Shown piece by piece: positions 35,801 through 45,100 of a stretch of DNA of 64,000 nucleotides. Numbering within the stretch: the stretch's first letter is position 1; each line of letters begins with the position of its first letter. The notes under the pieces are model-generated. The model was not told the DNA's origin and did not search any database. It saw nothing but the letters and a program-made list of their open reading frames with translations. Made by a program: the position numbers and the translations under genes. The stretch is from Trissonchulus latispiculum (Eukaryota; Nematoda; Enoplea; Enoplida; Ironidae): contig JASAND010030275.1 in assembly GCA_030248195.1 (NCBI GenBank), positions 62,001 through 126,000 of the forward strand, read 5' to 3'.

Positions 35801-38800
35801 GAAAGCGAGTACTGACGTGAACACCAAAGTTAGCCCTAAGCGACCGTTACCTATTCTGCTACTAAAAACACCGCCGGACTAATTTACTCTTTTGAATACA
35901 AATACGAAAATAGACCAAATTCAAGTAGACTGAAATCAGCACGAACACAATATAAGACAAGGAAAGCAGAGGACATTGGGAGGGAGTTACCCTCTCCCCA
36001 AACTACACCTAAACACTCGAATATCCCCCACTAACCCACGGCCCACTATGAAACTGGATCACTTACCGCCCACTGGCCCAACAAAACACCCCGCACCTGA
36101 AGTCACTCACCCAACTGCCCAAAAACTACACTGACTGACTTTTCCAAGACATTGCAAAATATGCAAATTACATCATTATGCAAATGAGCTAGTCGCGCCA
36201 ACGCGCATTTCTTTCTAAAATCTGCCAGCCGGCAGGTAACATCCCACAATTGATATCAAATCTTCTGCCATTTACACAACAAAAAAAACAAAATTTCATA
36301 TCTAAATAGAAGTGCCAAAATAAAGCTAAATTTCAAATGCTAAATTTAAATTCATAAGAAAATTTTAAAATTTTACAAAATAAACCTTGATTGAAGTTTC
36401 AAACAGCCAAAATTAACACTAGAACCGGCCGGTTCCAAAAGCCACCGGTTCCGGTTCCGGTTCTACCGGTTCTTTTGGAACCGGTCCCAGCACTAGTCCA
36501 AACTACTCAATTTTGGGGTTTAAGGGGGGCTACTAAAGGTTTGCCCCGAATTTGTCCAATTGGCGTACTTTTTGGCGAGGATATAGAGCATGGGTGTGGT
36601 CAAAAAAGTATCGGGTACTGAGATCTTAGCTGCCTTCCAGCCATGTGCAGCCGTCGCGTTTATGTGCCCGACCCCCCTTTTTTCACAACTACCAACATAG
36701 TTACTTAAAAGTTTCTGCTGACTGCTAGGCCGAAGCTTCAAAGCTGCCATTTGCCAATATGATTTGGCATATATGCCCCTACTTGCAGAAAAATATTAGA
36801 CGTCTGTATCTTATCTGCATCTGTAGCGGGGCTAGTAGGATTTCCTACGTACTAACACCGTTGCCACGCTCAGACGAAGCGGACGCGGAGACCGTGGCAC
36901 AGATGGATAACTGACCGACTACAGGAGACGGTCGGGACAGCCTCGCCAGATAAATACGCAGGGGTAAATCCGATCCTAAGGGCGAGATGACTCGCACTCT
37001 CACTCACTCAGAATTAATCTACCTACCTAGCAGGAGCTCAGTAGAAATACAAAGCCTAACTAAATACACTTTAATTAAGAACAGAACAACAAGTTATAAT
37101 TAATAACAATAATAATACTGGGTTGAACCCTCAAGCACACACACAAACAGACAGACACTAACTTACAGTTACCGCAAAGGTTGGACGGGCCAATCAACGT
37201 ACCACAGCTCTGGGGAGAGCTGGGGGGAGACAGAATATTTACGAGGTAAATAGGGGGAGAAATAGCGTTATAAAAGCAAGCACTCACAATGACAGAAATA
37301 TACAGTAATGAAGGGGGAAGCGAGTGTTGGGCTGGACCCTCCCACGAGCGCCCCCTAGTGGAAATTTCCCCCAATCACGTAGCTCCCAAGTCACGAGGGG
37401 GGGAACCCACCCAATCCCATACATACACGTTGGGGGAGCTACGTGACTTGCAAACGTGTCCCAGCCCAAGGTGATGACAATATATGATGCCAAGCGGGTA
37501 GCTATGCTAGCTACAACCGCCAGCAACGGAAAGGTTGACCGTGTGTCACCTTGATCCGTTACACATCTGCATATCCGTCTAGTAAGAATTCATAAAATGT
37601 GCACTTGGACGGTGTATCGATTGATTATAAGTGGACCAAAACTGATCGTAAGGTTTGGCAGTAATTTTGAACAAACTGATTTCCTCGAAAATGGCCATTC
37701 CTTGACCCTCAAACTGGTTTTTTGCTTATACTGACTTAACCACTGGAGATAGCTCAAAGGTTGTAAAAGCAAAACTGTTCATTTTTATGCCTCATTCCAG
37801 CCATCACAACCAATCCGGTGTCTGGTCTACCTACAGGAAGCCTAAGGCCAAAAACCAAAACTTTCTCATCTTTTGGCCTAAAAATCCGCGACTGGTGTCA
37901 GAATCTTTAAGAGCAAGGAAATAGAATATTTCAAAAGTTTCAGTTATTTATGTAAAGTATTAAAGCCGGACGAGTCAAAAATACCTGAAAGGAAACCAGC
38001 ACCTTAAGGGGGGGGCTACTAAACGTTTGCCCCGACTTTGTCCGATTATCCTACTTTCTGGCGAGGATCTAGAGCATGGGTGTGGTCAAAAAAATATCGG
38101 GTACTGACATCTTAGCTGCCTTCCAGCCATGTGCAGCCGTCGCGTTTATGTGCCCGACCCTCGTTTTCACAACTACCAACAATAATCAATTAAAACTTTC
38201 TGCTGGCTGCAAGAAACTAGCTTCAAGGTTGCCATTTGCCAATATGATTTGGCACATATGCCCTTACCTGCAAAAAATACCAGACGTCTGTATCTTATCT
38301 GCATCTAAGGGAATTACTCTTCAAAGTTGAAGTTTCGGCAAAAACTTAAAAATGGCTAACGAAAGGAAAATTTTATTACTGGTGCGAGCTATAAGGCCAG
38401 TGGCAAGAAATTCTGCCAGGAGAAAAATTTTATGTCAACTTAAATCTTCAAAAATGCGGTGGATGCTGTCAAAAGCAGCGGCAAGTCAATAATGCACACT
38501 ACAGTAGGTTGACCGTGACGAAGTCGCCTTTCAAGACAGCGTCTGAGGATATATATCTGGTCCATACATCCACGACCACGACGAAAGCCGGCCTGCTGGT
38601 CACGGAGCAGGAACTCATACAGAGGCTCTAGTCTAAAACGAAGAATCACGGTTAGGATTTTTCCAGCGATGGATAACAGAGTAATTCCTTGGTAATTTGC
38701 GCAGTCCCATTTGGATCCTTTCTTGTGTAAAGGTATAATGATGCCATCCTTGAAATCTTGCGGGACTTTCTTCTGGTGCCAAATAGATCTTAGAAGATGC

Positions 38801-41800
38801 ACAATGGTGTGGAGATTGTTTGTAGTTAATGCTTTGATTGCTTCGGCTGGGATGTCACAAGTGCCAGGCGATTTGTTAGTTTTGAGGCATTGGACAGCAC
38901 GGATGACCTCCTCCAATGTTTGAGCAGCTTGAGAAACAAGCTCAGATTTTTCAGAAAAGTTTTCGTCCAGGTCAGGATCAGTTTGAGTTGGGTTCGGACG
39001 ATTGTACAAATCGGAGAAGTAGTCTCTCCAACGCTGTAGTCGGTCATCGGATGAGGTGAGGGCTTCACCATTCGCGCTAGTGACGGTAGCAGGATTAATA
39101 CTAGCGCTGTTGCCACTCAGCCTGGAAATAGATTGGAACAGGGTTTTGCATGGAGGACGCCTGCTTAGCTATCCATTCGGCTCTGTAATTTTTGAGAGAG
39201 ATCCTTATAAGTTTACGTAAAAAGTTCCGGCGTTTTTGATTCTGTTCGCAGCGCCGTTTCTCGATAAGCTGTAATGTGTCAGCAGTGATCCAAGGGTTAC
39301 GGATGGGCCTTTTCACTGGGCAATCTTCCTTTATGGAAGAGTTGATGACGTCCTTTCCGTCCACGCGGCATCAATATCAGCAGGGAGCTGACCGAGTACT
39401 TGGAAATGGTTTCAGACCGATATATTGAACGCAGCGGGCCCGTGATCAGACGATAGAGATGAGACGTCCCTGCGAGGAATTCACATGGGCAGGCGCCTGA
39501 CTGAGAGATGTAGCTTGAGTCGGCTGACAACAAGTTTGTGGTCAGACAGAACATCAGCTCGGGTGTACACCTTCACATCCTCCACCATAGATCGCAGCTG
39601 CTGACTCACAACCGATGGTCCAATTGTTTGACTGTGCGGCCATCATTAGAATAAAATGTCAGTTGATGGTGGGGCTTGTGCCTAAACCAGGAATTGGCAG
39701 CAAACAGTTCATTGGCAGACGCAAAGGACAGCATGGTGCCATTATCATTAAGATTTCCACGGTCAAAGCGACCAAGAACCTTGGGCCAGGGTTGATGCAG
39801 TGCACCAGTCTCTGCGTTGAAATCAGCGGCCAGGATTGTCGCTTTACGGTGCTGGAGCGTGTCATAGCAAGCTTGAAGCTGGCTGTAAAAATCGTCTTTA
39901 GCCTGGGTACAGGAGCAGTCTGTAGGCGCGTATACAGCAACGACAGAGATGGGGGCTTTTGTAGCAATCTCAATGGTAGCGAGGTGATCTGGCACAGGGG
40001 TGAAATCTGTCACTGATGATGTATATTTCATCTTTATAGCAAAGGCGACACCGTGTTGTAGCGTGCTACCACCGGAATAAAAAACTTTGTAAGAAGCGGC
40101 TCCGTCCGAAGAGAAAATTACGGTCTCCGGATCCCTTCCACCGAGTTTCAGAAAGAACGACACAGACTAGATCTAATCGTTGTAGTTCATTTGCGAGTAT
40201 TCGCTTTAACTGGGTCAAGTCTATCCCTTTATGGAGGGACAGCATATTTGAGCGATGGTCCCATTATAACACTTACTCAGCGTGACGAAAGCTTTAAAAT
40301 GAGCTCAATTTTGTAGCGATCGAATGACTTTTGGATATGGGTCCGCTGGATTGGTACACATTCGCGTTCTTCTGAACGGCACCTTTAATTTGAAACCACA
40401 CTCGAATAATTTTCTTCGTTATTTCTTTTCCTGCCGTTTCAAGTTTTACAATTTTAAAAGTTTTAAAAGTTTTTGAAATCTCTGATGTCTGAGCTTTCAG
40501 AAAATATTACATTATCAGACTTAACTTTAACGGTAAACTTTCTACAAATTCATTCTTTTTCTAGACTATGTGTTAGAATTATACTCTTATACCTCATCTA
40601 GAAACTGATTAAGTTTCTGTTCCAAGTATTCGTCACCACTGACTCGTAAAAAATTCCGAGGGTAGCCGATTAAGGCAAGGCAGCCGCCTGGTTTCAGAAC
40701 TCTGCAGCATTCCTGATAGAAAGGTTGTCTGTCAAACCAATGAACTGCCTGAACTGCCATAATAAGATCCACGCTCGCCTCCTCGAACTGTTGTAGCACT
40801 GAATTCACGTCGCCAAGTCTGTCCAAGAGATTTTTGAAAAACAAGGCTTAATGCAATTTGAGAAATTCCACTTCCATACTTTACTTAATTTAGAAATAAT
40901 AATATTCTAAAACTTCGTGCCAGAGATAAAATGCAGTAAGGTCTTTTGCCGAGTAGAGTACATTTGACCGAGGAGTGCCGAGTGACCGTAGCATAACTTT
41001 TACTTGAAAAATAGACGCGACCGTTTCATTTTGTCCATCTTACAGATATTTATCACGATGAGAGTTTGTTGTGCAACTAACTTAATTTACTTGTTTCTAA
41101 CGGGACCAATAGACGAAACCATGTTTACATAACATTCCAGAACGAGAGATTAAGTCTCACTTAAGTAGGATTGGCCAACTTATAAAGTGTATGTGTAGCT
41201 TTTGTTTTAGCAAGAGCCACCTAAATTCATACGCTCTCTTTTATCCGAAGAGGCGAAGAATCCACTGGTCCTCTATGATATGTTCTGTCAGATCAAATAT
41301 GGCATGCATTGACAGGCTGAATGTTGCAAAAGAAGCATATTAAAGTGAATGTTGCAAAAGAAATATATTAAAGTATACCGATAGTCGACGTTTGATTTTG
41401 CATTTTGTTGCTTGGCAATATCAATTTGTGAATCACTGGTATCAATGCCAATAACTTTATTAAAAAAAGGAGATAGAAGAACTGTAGAGATTCCAGTCCC
41501 ACAGCCAACATCCAGAGCTAGTGAACCTTTGCATCCTTCCTAAAATGAATACCTATTCCAGTAATGATTCTTTTCAGAGTGAGCGTAGGCAGAATTGCTT
41601 TCTGGCAATAATTGTACTTTTATAAACCTTTCTGCAGAGGAGTGCCCTCATTGAAGCGACATGCCGAAAGAGCCCGCATGGCGAGGGTGACACAAACGGT
41701 TATTAGCGCGACATCTCAGTTGCGCGCTTTAGCGAAGGTGCGACAAACCATTATATATTCATTTTCTGCTACTTTTATGGTTTCATGATTTTCTAACTTA

Positions 41801-42199
41801 GTGTGGCTACACACTGAACTGTAAATTAACGTCGTAATTATGAAATTGGTATTTAATTAATAATTAACGACCCAACCCAACAGGCATATCTTCGCCCAAT
41901 TTAAAATAGCAACGATGACATACATTCCAAAAATTAATAATTGAAATTTATTATTAATGTGTGTTTCAAATAATTCATTTCTCATGAGGAAGATTAAACT
42001 CAATTAAATTGATAATACCTAGAGTACATAATGCATATATAAATAATACGTAGATATCATACTACATTAGTAATAACTGATATTACTGGCAGTAAAATCT
42101 TAGTTCAACCAAGAGTACACAATAGTAGAAAAACTGTGAAACTTACATTGTGATTGTGAGCACTAACTTTTTCAAGCATATAAAGTAAATTTTGAAGGA
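23839..42199 (-). CDS. Class I SAM-dependent methyltransferase (Methyltransf_11 type), 5' end not found
   Basis: Minus-strand exons in order: 42199-42147, 41539-41379, 40818-40593, 24631-24513 and 23974-23839 (TAA). Splice sites and phases agree throughout (695 nt). Residues include ALDVGCGTGISTVLL (SAM-binding motif I), VIGIDTSDSQIDIAK (motif II with its acidic residue), VDLIMAVQAVHWFD and RVLKPGGCLALIGY (motif III region). The last exon has the family's C-terminal YNHMASWSGVRKY. This matches animal and amoeba proteins of the DDB_G0268948-like putative methyltransferase family; substrate unknown. The first exon found starts in phase with one base still owed, so at least one 5' exon, with the usual Y-x-x-Y/F-R-P motif, lies further right and was not recognised. 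The intron between 40592 and 24632 is about 16 kb and is filled with transposons. Confidence 0.75.
24632..25599. other. Methyltransferase intron, proximal part
   Basis: AT-rich intronic sequence between the fourth listed exon of the methyltransferase gene and the hAT-type insertion. No exon, repeat boundary or motif could be supported here. Confidence 0.4.
25918..26302. mobile_element. Small MITE nested in the hAT-type element (GGGCCTGTTGCATAAA ends)
   Basis: Inverted ends GGGCCTGTTGCATAAA and TTTATGCAGCAGGCCC bound about 385 bp. Inner inverted copies include GATTAGTGTAGCAGTTTTTC against GGAAAAACTGCTACACTAATC. CAG flanks both ends, a possible 3-bp duplication. The GGGCC-type ends recall PIF/Harbinger MITEs, but the assignment is weak. 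Confidence 0.5.
27146..27709 (-). repeat. 3' LTR of the retrotransposon
   Basis: 564-bp copy starting TG and ending CA on the plus strand. It is nearly identical to 35685-36248. In the element's own orientation this is the downstream LTR, directly preceded by the polypurine tract. Confidence 0.9.
27710..32069 (-). other. Non-coding internal region of the LTR element (where pol is expected)
   Basis: About 4.3 kb between the second frame and the 3' LTR. Stops are frequent on both strands. A near-exact direct duplication of about 80 bp (AATCCTAACTAAACAAACTA.. at 28024 and TCCTAACTAAACAAACTACC at 28106) is seen, with CAAACAGACAGACA runs beside it. A minisatellite lies at 29935-30260. Nothing resembling pol could be read. 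Confidence 0.6.
29935..30260. repeat. Minisatellite of about 20-24 bp units inside the LTR element
   Basis: Repeated units like GGGCGGACCCCGAACTTATT, best conserved at 30010-30070 where three near-identical copies follow each other. They fade to diverged copies with the core CCCGAACTTATT/GTTTG on both sides. Confidence 0.75.
32070..32801 (-). CDS. Second frame of the LTR element, behind a single in-frame TAG after gag
   Basis: This frame continues gag's frame directly after its TAG stop (32804-32802) and stays open for about 240 codons to 32070. It has no ATG near its start. Seen in it: a hydrophobic stretch of about 25 residues (VCFLLCLLIFFLTFVSFSF), then four imperfect repeats of PQKEGV type, then an acidic tail. 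No homology recognised. It could be made by stop-codon readthrough of gag or could be untranslated. It is not a polymerase. Confidence 0.4.
   Translation of the reverse strand, partial: LRQQGAVGYTASVAGACGGTSGCAADPPSRFAPRGVGATGKPLCSFQVTTVCFLLCLLIFFLTFVSFSFAFWPTGDPPQKERVLLSVPQKEGVMVGLPQKEGVTLDVAQKEGVTPKEDSFSGILSECIFDSQDEPPESKFVQNVAKILPEPPDLLSISSQFGLVWGESWLRGVKGVDPTLPELSSTPQVGQGVPGYDRAILATDSVLSNSPNLDYSDFAPTEADTVDVQDDFPERTQYPPKDI
32802..35348 (-). CDS. Gag-like protein with CCHC zinc knuckle
   Basis: Open for 848 codons from a GTG at 35348. The first in-frame ATG is at 35252, so the true start is probably there or comes from upstream by another route. The N-terminal third is Gln/Ser/Pro/Tyr-rich and disordered. 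The middle holds a Ty3-gag-like core (VYVEDWLPQFESAV, then FLKAQFPKPQLSYQQKYTAF). It is followed by one zinc knuckle, CLHCGRKGHDPNSC (C-x2-C-x4-H-x4-C), and a Pro-rich tail. Gag builds the retrotransposon particle and packages its RNA. The long open frame together with near-identical LTRs argues for recent activity. No protease domain follows. Confidence 0.78.
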   Translation of the reverse strand: MSGDPPSRIPPPPKNLVQTQSQLVASSSTGPSMSSDPQYGSHLKETFGGLVSRLQPGATRPHVSQSAGSEISMSECQSQSQTTPTSASAQGYYSASLSRGQVGQPTLGVSSLANSGQGGPPNFGQNSGYVWCPPSAQYPQGMYRRASPLGQAQAAQNVQQLSPAPCSAPGFSQQSQHTYIPQILQSVPYSAQSGYYAVDMQGNPMYVYNSPPQISTGVPTVLQPAAYTYVPAVSPATVVPAISVSNQTVGTSAQTGNTSNFVLGNSRVTSEPPPLPDQGGALPGFSAKQVVKKEVFSSKQGQATPACHPTPATMEATDALVLDHDPRLFRTYIEILRDVPRFDPESVYVEDWLPQFESAVQTYQIPKDQWPRLLYSKLAGKAQIYASKAGLSMIDSYENILKFLKAQFPKPQLSYQQKYTAFVNRLQRTGEHIRKYISELQALALDIWTDPADREKHCVQQVYAGVDDRYAASLFPLGAFGEPSMEDILRVIDKLDARTPRTAPGDALSYDPPVYHVSFSEKAEGGGGPADPLDQLHKELQDLRSLWEKKRESGVRFEDMRREKCLHCGRKGHDPNSCWDKYPQLAAAGWKVRPLPREQVAGVTQYVPVYPQFCAQPPVYPALQPVPAPSALSAPSPSSGSSGHPQWETVTSQRNVQPATPTLPQPSVPSSAPFVRGVVAQPLAPVPPQHFSPSPVGGVPPPGEKSLHTSTRHHVGYIETASPISKPHVLGINSSADSTLNSSSEIFSITQTKSLMLSAIQLHMYNSMRKSADTCKQQIFELRRFIADTLPYKFDRENISSTEPLVPGSGCKADSPISGGSEHAILPCLDADPPPPTVTFSEQTAGLI
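35345..35656 (-). CDS. Small leader frame upstream of gag (103 codons)
   Basis: It starts with an ATG 29 nt inside the 5' LTR border and ends in TGA at 35347-35345, where the gag frame is already open in another register. No motif recognised. It may be an untranslated leader, or the gag start could be reached from it by frameshifting. Listed as hypothetical. Confidence 0.3.
   Translation of the reverse strand: MPSALSFYEKRRNTISEKSREPNVGGYYCILTGRLPWLQNNVLPNWGVVVGGVPPPTSVRMEQSQGLEGESPNVCNAMYPISPNNYGRDKGQKSRQLQIKGQG
35669..35680 (-). promoter_or_regulatory. Primer-binding site of the LTR element
   Basis: Minus-strand TGGCGACCGTGA lies four bases after the 5' LTR, complementary to a tRNA 3' end that includes the CCA. 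Which tRNA it is was not determined. Confidence 0.7.
35685..36248 (-). repeat. 5' LTR of the retrotransposon
   Basis: 564-bp copy of 27146-27709 with two base differences. In the element's orientation it is the upstream LTR and should hold the promoter. Confidence 0.9.
36515..38440. repeat. Two arms of a TTAA-flanked palindromic family, one interrupted
   Basis: 36515-36820 and 38004-38435 are direct copies of the arm that starts TTAAGGGGGGCTACTAAAGG and continues TTTGCCCCGA. The intact palindrome of the family is at 57609-58849. The first copy is broken by a 742-bp insertion at 36822, the second by the non-LTR fragment at about 38440. Both lie in the methyltransferase intron. Confidence 0.65.
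36822..37563. mobile_element. Probable solo LTR
   Basis: A 742-bp insert beginning TGTAGCGG and ending CCGTTACA is flanked by CATC on both sides (36818-36821 and 37564-37567). TG..CA ends with a 4-bp duplication fit a solo LTR of a Gypsy-type element. It is not related in sequence to the LTRs at 27146 and 35685. Another element class with short TGTARCGG ends is possible. Confidence 0.45.
38425..40215 (-). pseudogene. Broken RTE-type non-LTR retrotransposon (endonuclease and start of reverse transcriptase)
   Basis: On the minus strand: an AP-like endonuclease with VVAVYAPTDCS, ILAADFNAETG and TFYSNDGRTVKQLDHRL (40163-39606), an RNA-binding linker (39364-39101), then the start of a reverse transcriptase with NKSPGTCDIPAEAIKA, IIPLHKKGSKWDCANYQGIT and DQQAGFRRGRGCMDQ (39009-38500). 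At the first catalytic Asp block the frame shifts by one base, and the copy ends abruptly near 38430, before the YADD block. The linker is also frame-broken. The style is RTE/craniofacial-development-protein-2-like. Non-functional. Confidence 0.78.
40820..41378. other. Methyltransferase intron
   Basis: AT-rich intron between two methyltransferase exons. Nothing further supported. Confidence 0.4.
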
Positions 42200-45100
42200 C
42201 TAATGAAAACTTGTTATAATTTATTTTTCAATGAAATCATCAGAATCAGAATCAGAATCAGAAGCTAAGTCGCACCTATTGCTAGTTAAAAATCTAGAAA
42301 AATACAGCTCTGGGCCTGGATGATGAAGTTATGTACTGTACAATTATAAAATCACATTGCCTTACCGTGTAACAAACAAAGAATGAAAATTTCAAGCCTC
42401 TGTATGCTGAAATTTGATAGTATGTATGTTATAATCTCAACAAGTTGGCCCCAGAAGGGGCAAAATTTCTTAGCGGACCTTAAAAAAATTCTGTAGGCAA
42501 TGTTCAAAAATTGTTTAATATAATAGTTTCCTATTAAAGTCTTTAGCATTCTGTGGTTAACTTACAGTTGAGTTAAATAGAACATTAATGGCAGCTACAG
42601 ACAATTTAATTTTCAAGGCAGATGACCATGAACTTATGCTTTACACTTAAGTTCGTGCATAGGAAGGAAAGCAATGTCGATGAGCTCTGGAACAATTTAA
42701 GGTTTCATAAAATTTCGATTTTTGATGTTATTTCGTTGAGAAGCTATTCTGTTTTGCCTACAGAAGAGCTCAAGGACGGAACTTCATGGAATTGTTAATG
42801 TGCCTATCTGGATCTCCCAAGCTACACTTACGCACCCAAAAATAGGCAGCCTGGTAGGCTGCTGACAGTTGGCAACGGTGAGAGGGCTGAAAAGTCCGCC
42901 GTTTATGTAGCTTCAACCCTAATTTGCATAAACGAACTTCCGCAAAAAAGTGTCCTATACTAGCCCTGTGTTGAAGACACGGATTCGATGTGCACAAAGA
43001 AAGGAAACACTAAACATAGAATAAATATCAGTAGGAATATAAAAGTATTGCCAGTACATACCATTTGTCCATGTATTAGACTGCTCTTCAAAGTTAATAA
43101 GCTCTTAGCAATTGGCCAAAAATTGATTGTAATCAGATATGTGTAGGAGGCGGAATTTAGGGGGGATGGTGAACCGGCGGCCAAACACCGACAAAATAAC
43201 CGGATTTTCCCGGTGCATTGCCCAAAAACCGAAAAAAATCTGGATTCTGGGGTGAGAACGACCACTCTAATGATAGTGCTGATGGTGGTTGCGATAATGA
43301 TACTGTATTCAATGAATCCACCAGTGTGTGTCAATGGAAAAGGCCTTACCTTCTGATTTGTATGAACGTAGCTTGGTTGTGCTGCAGTGAGGTAGGAAGA
43401 ACGTGCACGCACCCTGCAGCTGCAGGAAACAAGGATCGAGGTTGTCCTGTTTTCATATTACCAAGCGGATAAAAGGAGTAGCAAATCCGACTGACCCACT
43501 GGAAGTTAGAACTGATAAATGATTGTGGCTGCGGTGGCTATTTGGAAGAATACGAGGGGAGAACCATGTCCTAATGTCACCTAAGCTGTGTCAGAGGATG
43601 ATAGACGTGGGTATTATTTGCTTTTGAGTTGAGACCTGAATTTGCATGGTAGCTGACACTGTAGTGCCACTGCCAATGTCGTTTCGTCACCAGATTTCTC
43701 AAACAAGTCGGAAACTATAAAACTATTATATACATACTTTGTTTTCAGAATTGTTCAACAATAATTGCAGCAAAGACTGGCTAATTGGGGGTCTCGCTGT
43801 GTTGTAATTCTCCGACACACCACACCCATTAAACAAACTAGCAGCGTTTGACATTCTTGTCATGAAATAGATTGAATGTAATGAAACTGAGATAAGAGTT
43901 GCTGTTTGGCCATTTTTGTTGTGCAGCGACGTGGAATTATGCAATCGCCTATGTTGCAATATGACAGGTTGGCATGTAACTTCATGAATGTTGTTTTGCA
44001 ATTAGTTTGTATGCAATAGTGAATACGAACAAGTTTCAAAATTTTAGCTTTTCATTGACATTGATTTCCACAATCCATTGAAATTTGAGGTAATTGCGCC
44101 CAGTAATAAAATAGTTGCAGTCATTCAAAATTTCCAATTACTATTGAACATTTCCCAAAATCAGAACTTCAGACTTTTCGCCTCTGGCAACGATAACTTA
44201 TGTAAGTAAAAACCGTTTGAAATATTCCATAGCTCATATTACAGCTAAATGGTTTGTGATACCTTGAAACAGCTGCAAAATTAACGTTTGTGCCAAGAAG
44301 AAAACTTATTCCGCCTGGAGGCGGAATCATTGCTTTGGAAAATGGATGTTGTATGTATGTAATGGATGTATGGATGTAAAATAGCCGTATCTGTATGTTT
44401 ATTGCTGTTTTCTAGTATCTTGTTTTGGCCGAAGGGGGCCTAAAAGCGCTTCAGCCAAGAAATTTCTATTGTGTTTTCGGGATTGATCCGTAGGGGACAG
44501 TAATAATACTTTGCGCTGTTTTATCTGAGAAAAAATAAAAGGGGGAATAGATTTATTATTTTTCTGAATCCTGTTTACCCCCTTGCTGAAGTTGGAAAGT
44601 CAAAGAAAGCAGAAGAGATTGAAGAATATGAAGAATATGAAGAATATTGAAGAATTAGATGTTGTTCATGTCTTCATTTGAAGAGAAAACTGTCTCGGTT
44701 CAACCGCCTGACTGAAATGCGTGTATAGCTGGAGCCGTGCATCCGTCTGGATCTTTAGGCCCGACCCAGCCTGGTCCGTAAGCTAGAAACGTAGGCCCGG
44801 ACGGGCCCGTTTTTACTAATTGTTGCCGTTCGCTGACAGGAACTATGCTTAATGTTAATCACCGAGTATACGAATTGTGTAAAAACTGAATGCAATATTT
44901 TATATACTGTTAGCTAGTGATGTGGATCGGATCGGATCGACAAATTTTCGGATCGGATCGGATCGGATCGGCTGTGGCGTAAAAACTCCACATTTTATAT
45001 AAGGCTCAGAACGTGAATTACCAATAAAAGGATTAAAATGATGTTCGTATATATTCTGTATGTTTCCTGGTTTTTGTCAAAAATTATAGGCGATTTTAGG

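Larger units (their letters stand above)
27146..36248 (-). mobile_element. LTR retrotransposon with gag but no recognisable pol, recent insertion
   Basis: Two 564-bp LTRs (27146-27709 and 35685-36248), each starting TGTGAGGG and ending CCCACA, differ at only two positions by eye. The 4-bp duplication ATTG flanks the element. Read on the minus strand, the 5' LTR (right) is followed by a primer-binding site TGGCGACCGTGA (35680-35669), complementary to a tRNA 3' end ...TCACGGTCGCCA. A purine tract AAAAGAGGGGGTATTT lies directly before the 3' LTR (left). Gag is open and carries a zinc knuckle. After gag and one further frame, about 4.3 kb shows no frame above about 110 residues and no recognised protease, reverse transcriptase, RNase H or integrase motif. 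It probably depends on another element for enzymes. Gypsy-like by gag style and 4-bp target site. Confidence 0.8.
25608..36495. mobile_element. hAT-type element with CCGGTT end repeats, split by an LTR retrotransposon
   Basis: Terminal inverted repeats TAGTGCTGGGACCGGTTCC (left) and GGAACCGGTCCCAGCACTA (right) are flanked by GTCCAAAC at 25600-25607 and 36496-36503, an 8-bp duplication. Both ends carry tandem CCGGTT units. Removing the LTR element leaves a host element of about 1.8 kb with no transposase frame. It sits in the large methyltransferase intron. Confidence 0.78.

Noticed and set aside
42960..43412. 150-codon minus-strand frame right of the methyltransferase gene
   Set aside because: Tested as the missing 5' exon: no Y-R-P motif and no donor in the needed phase; probably chance.
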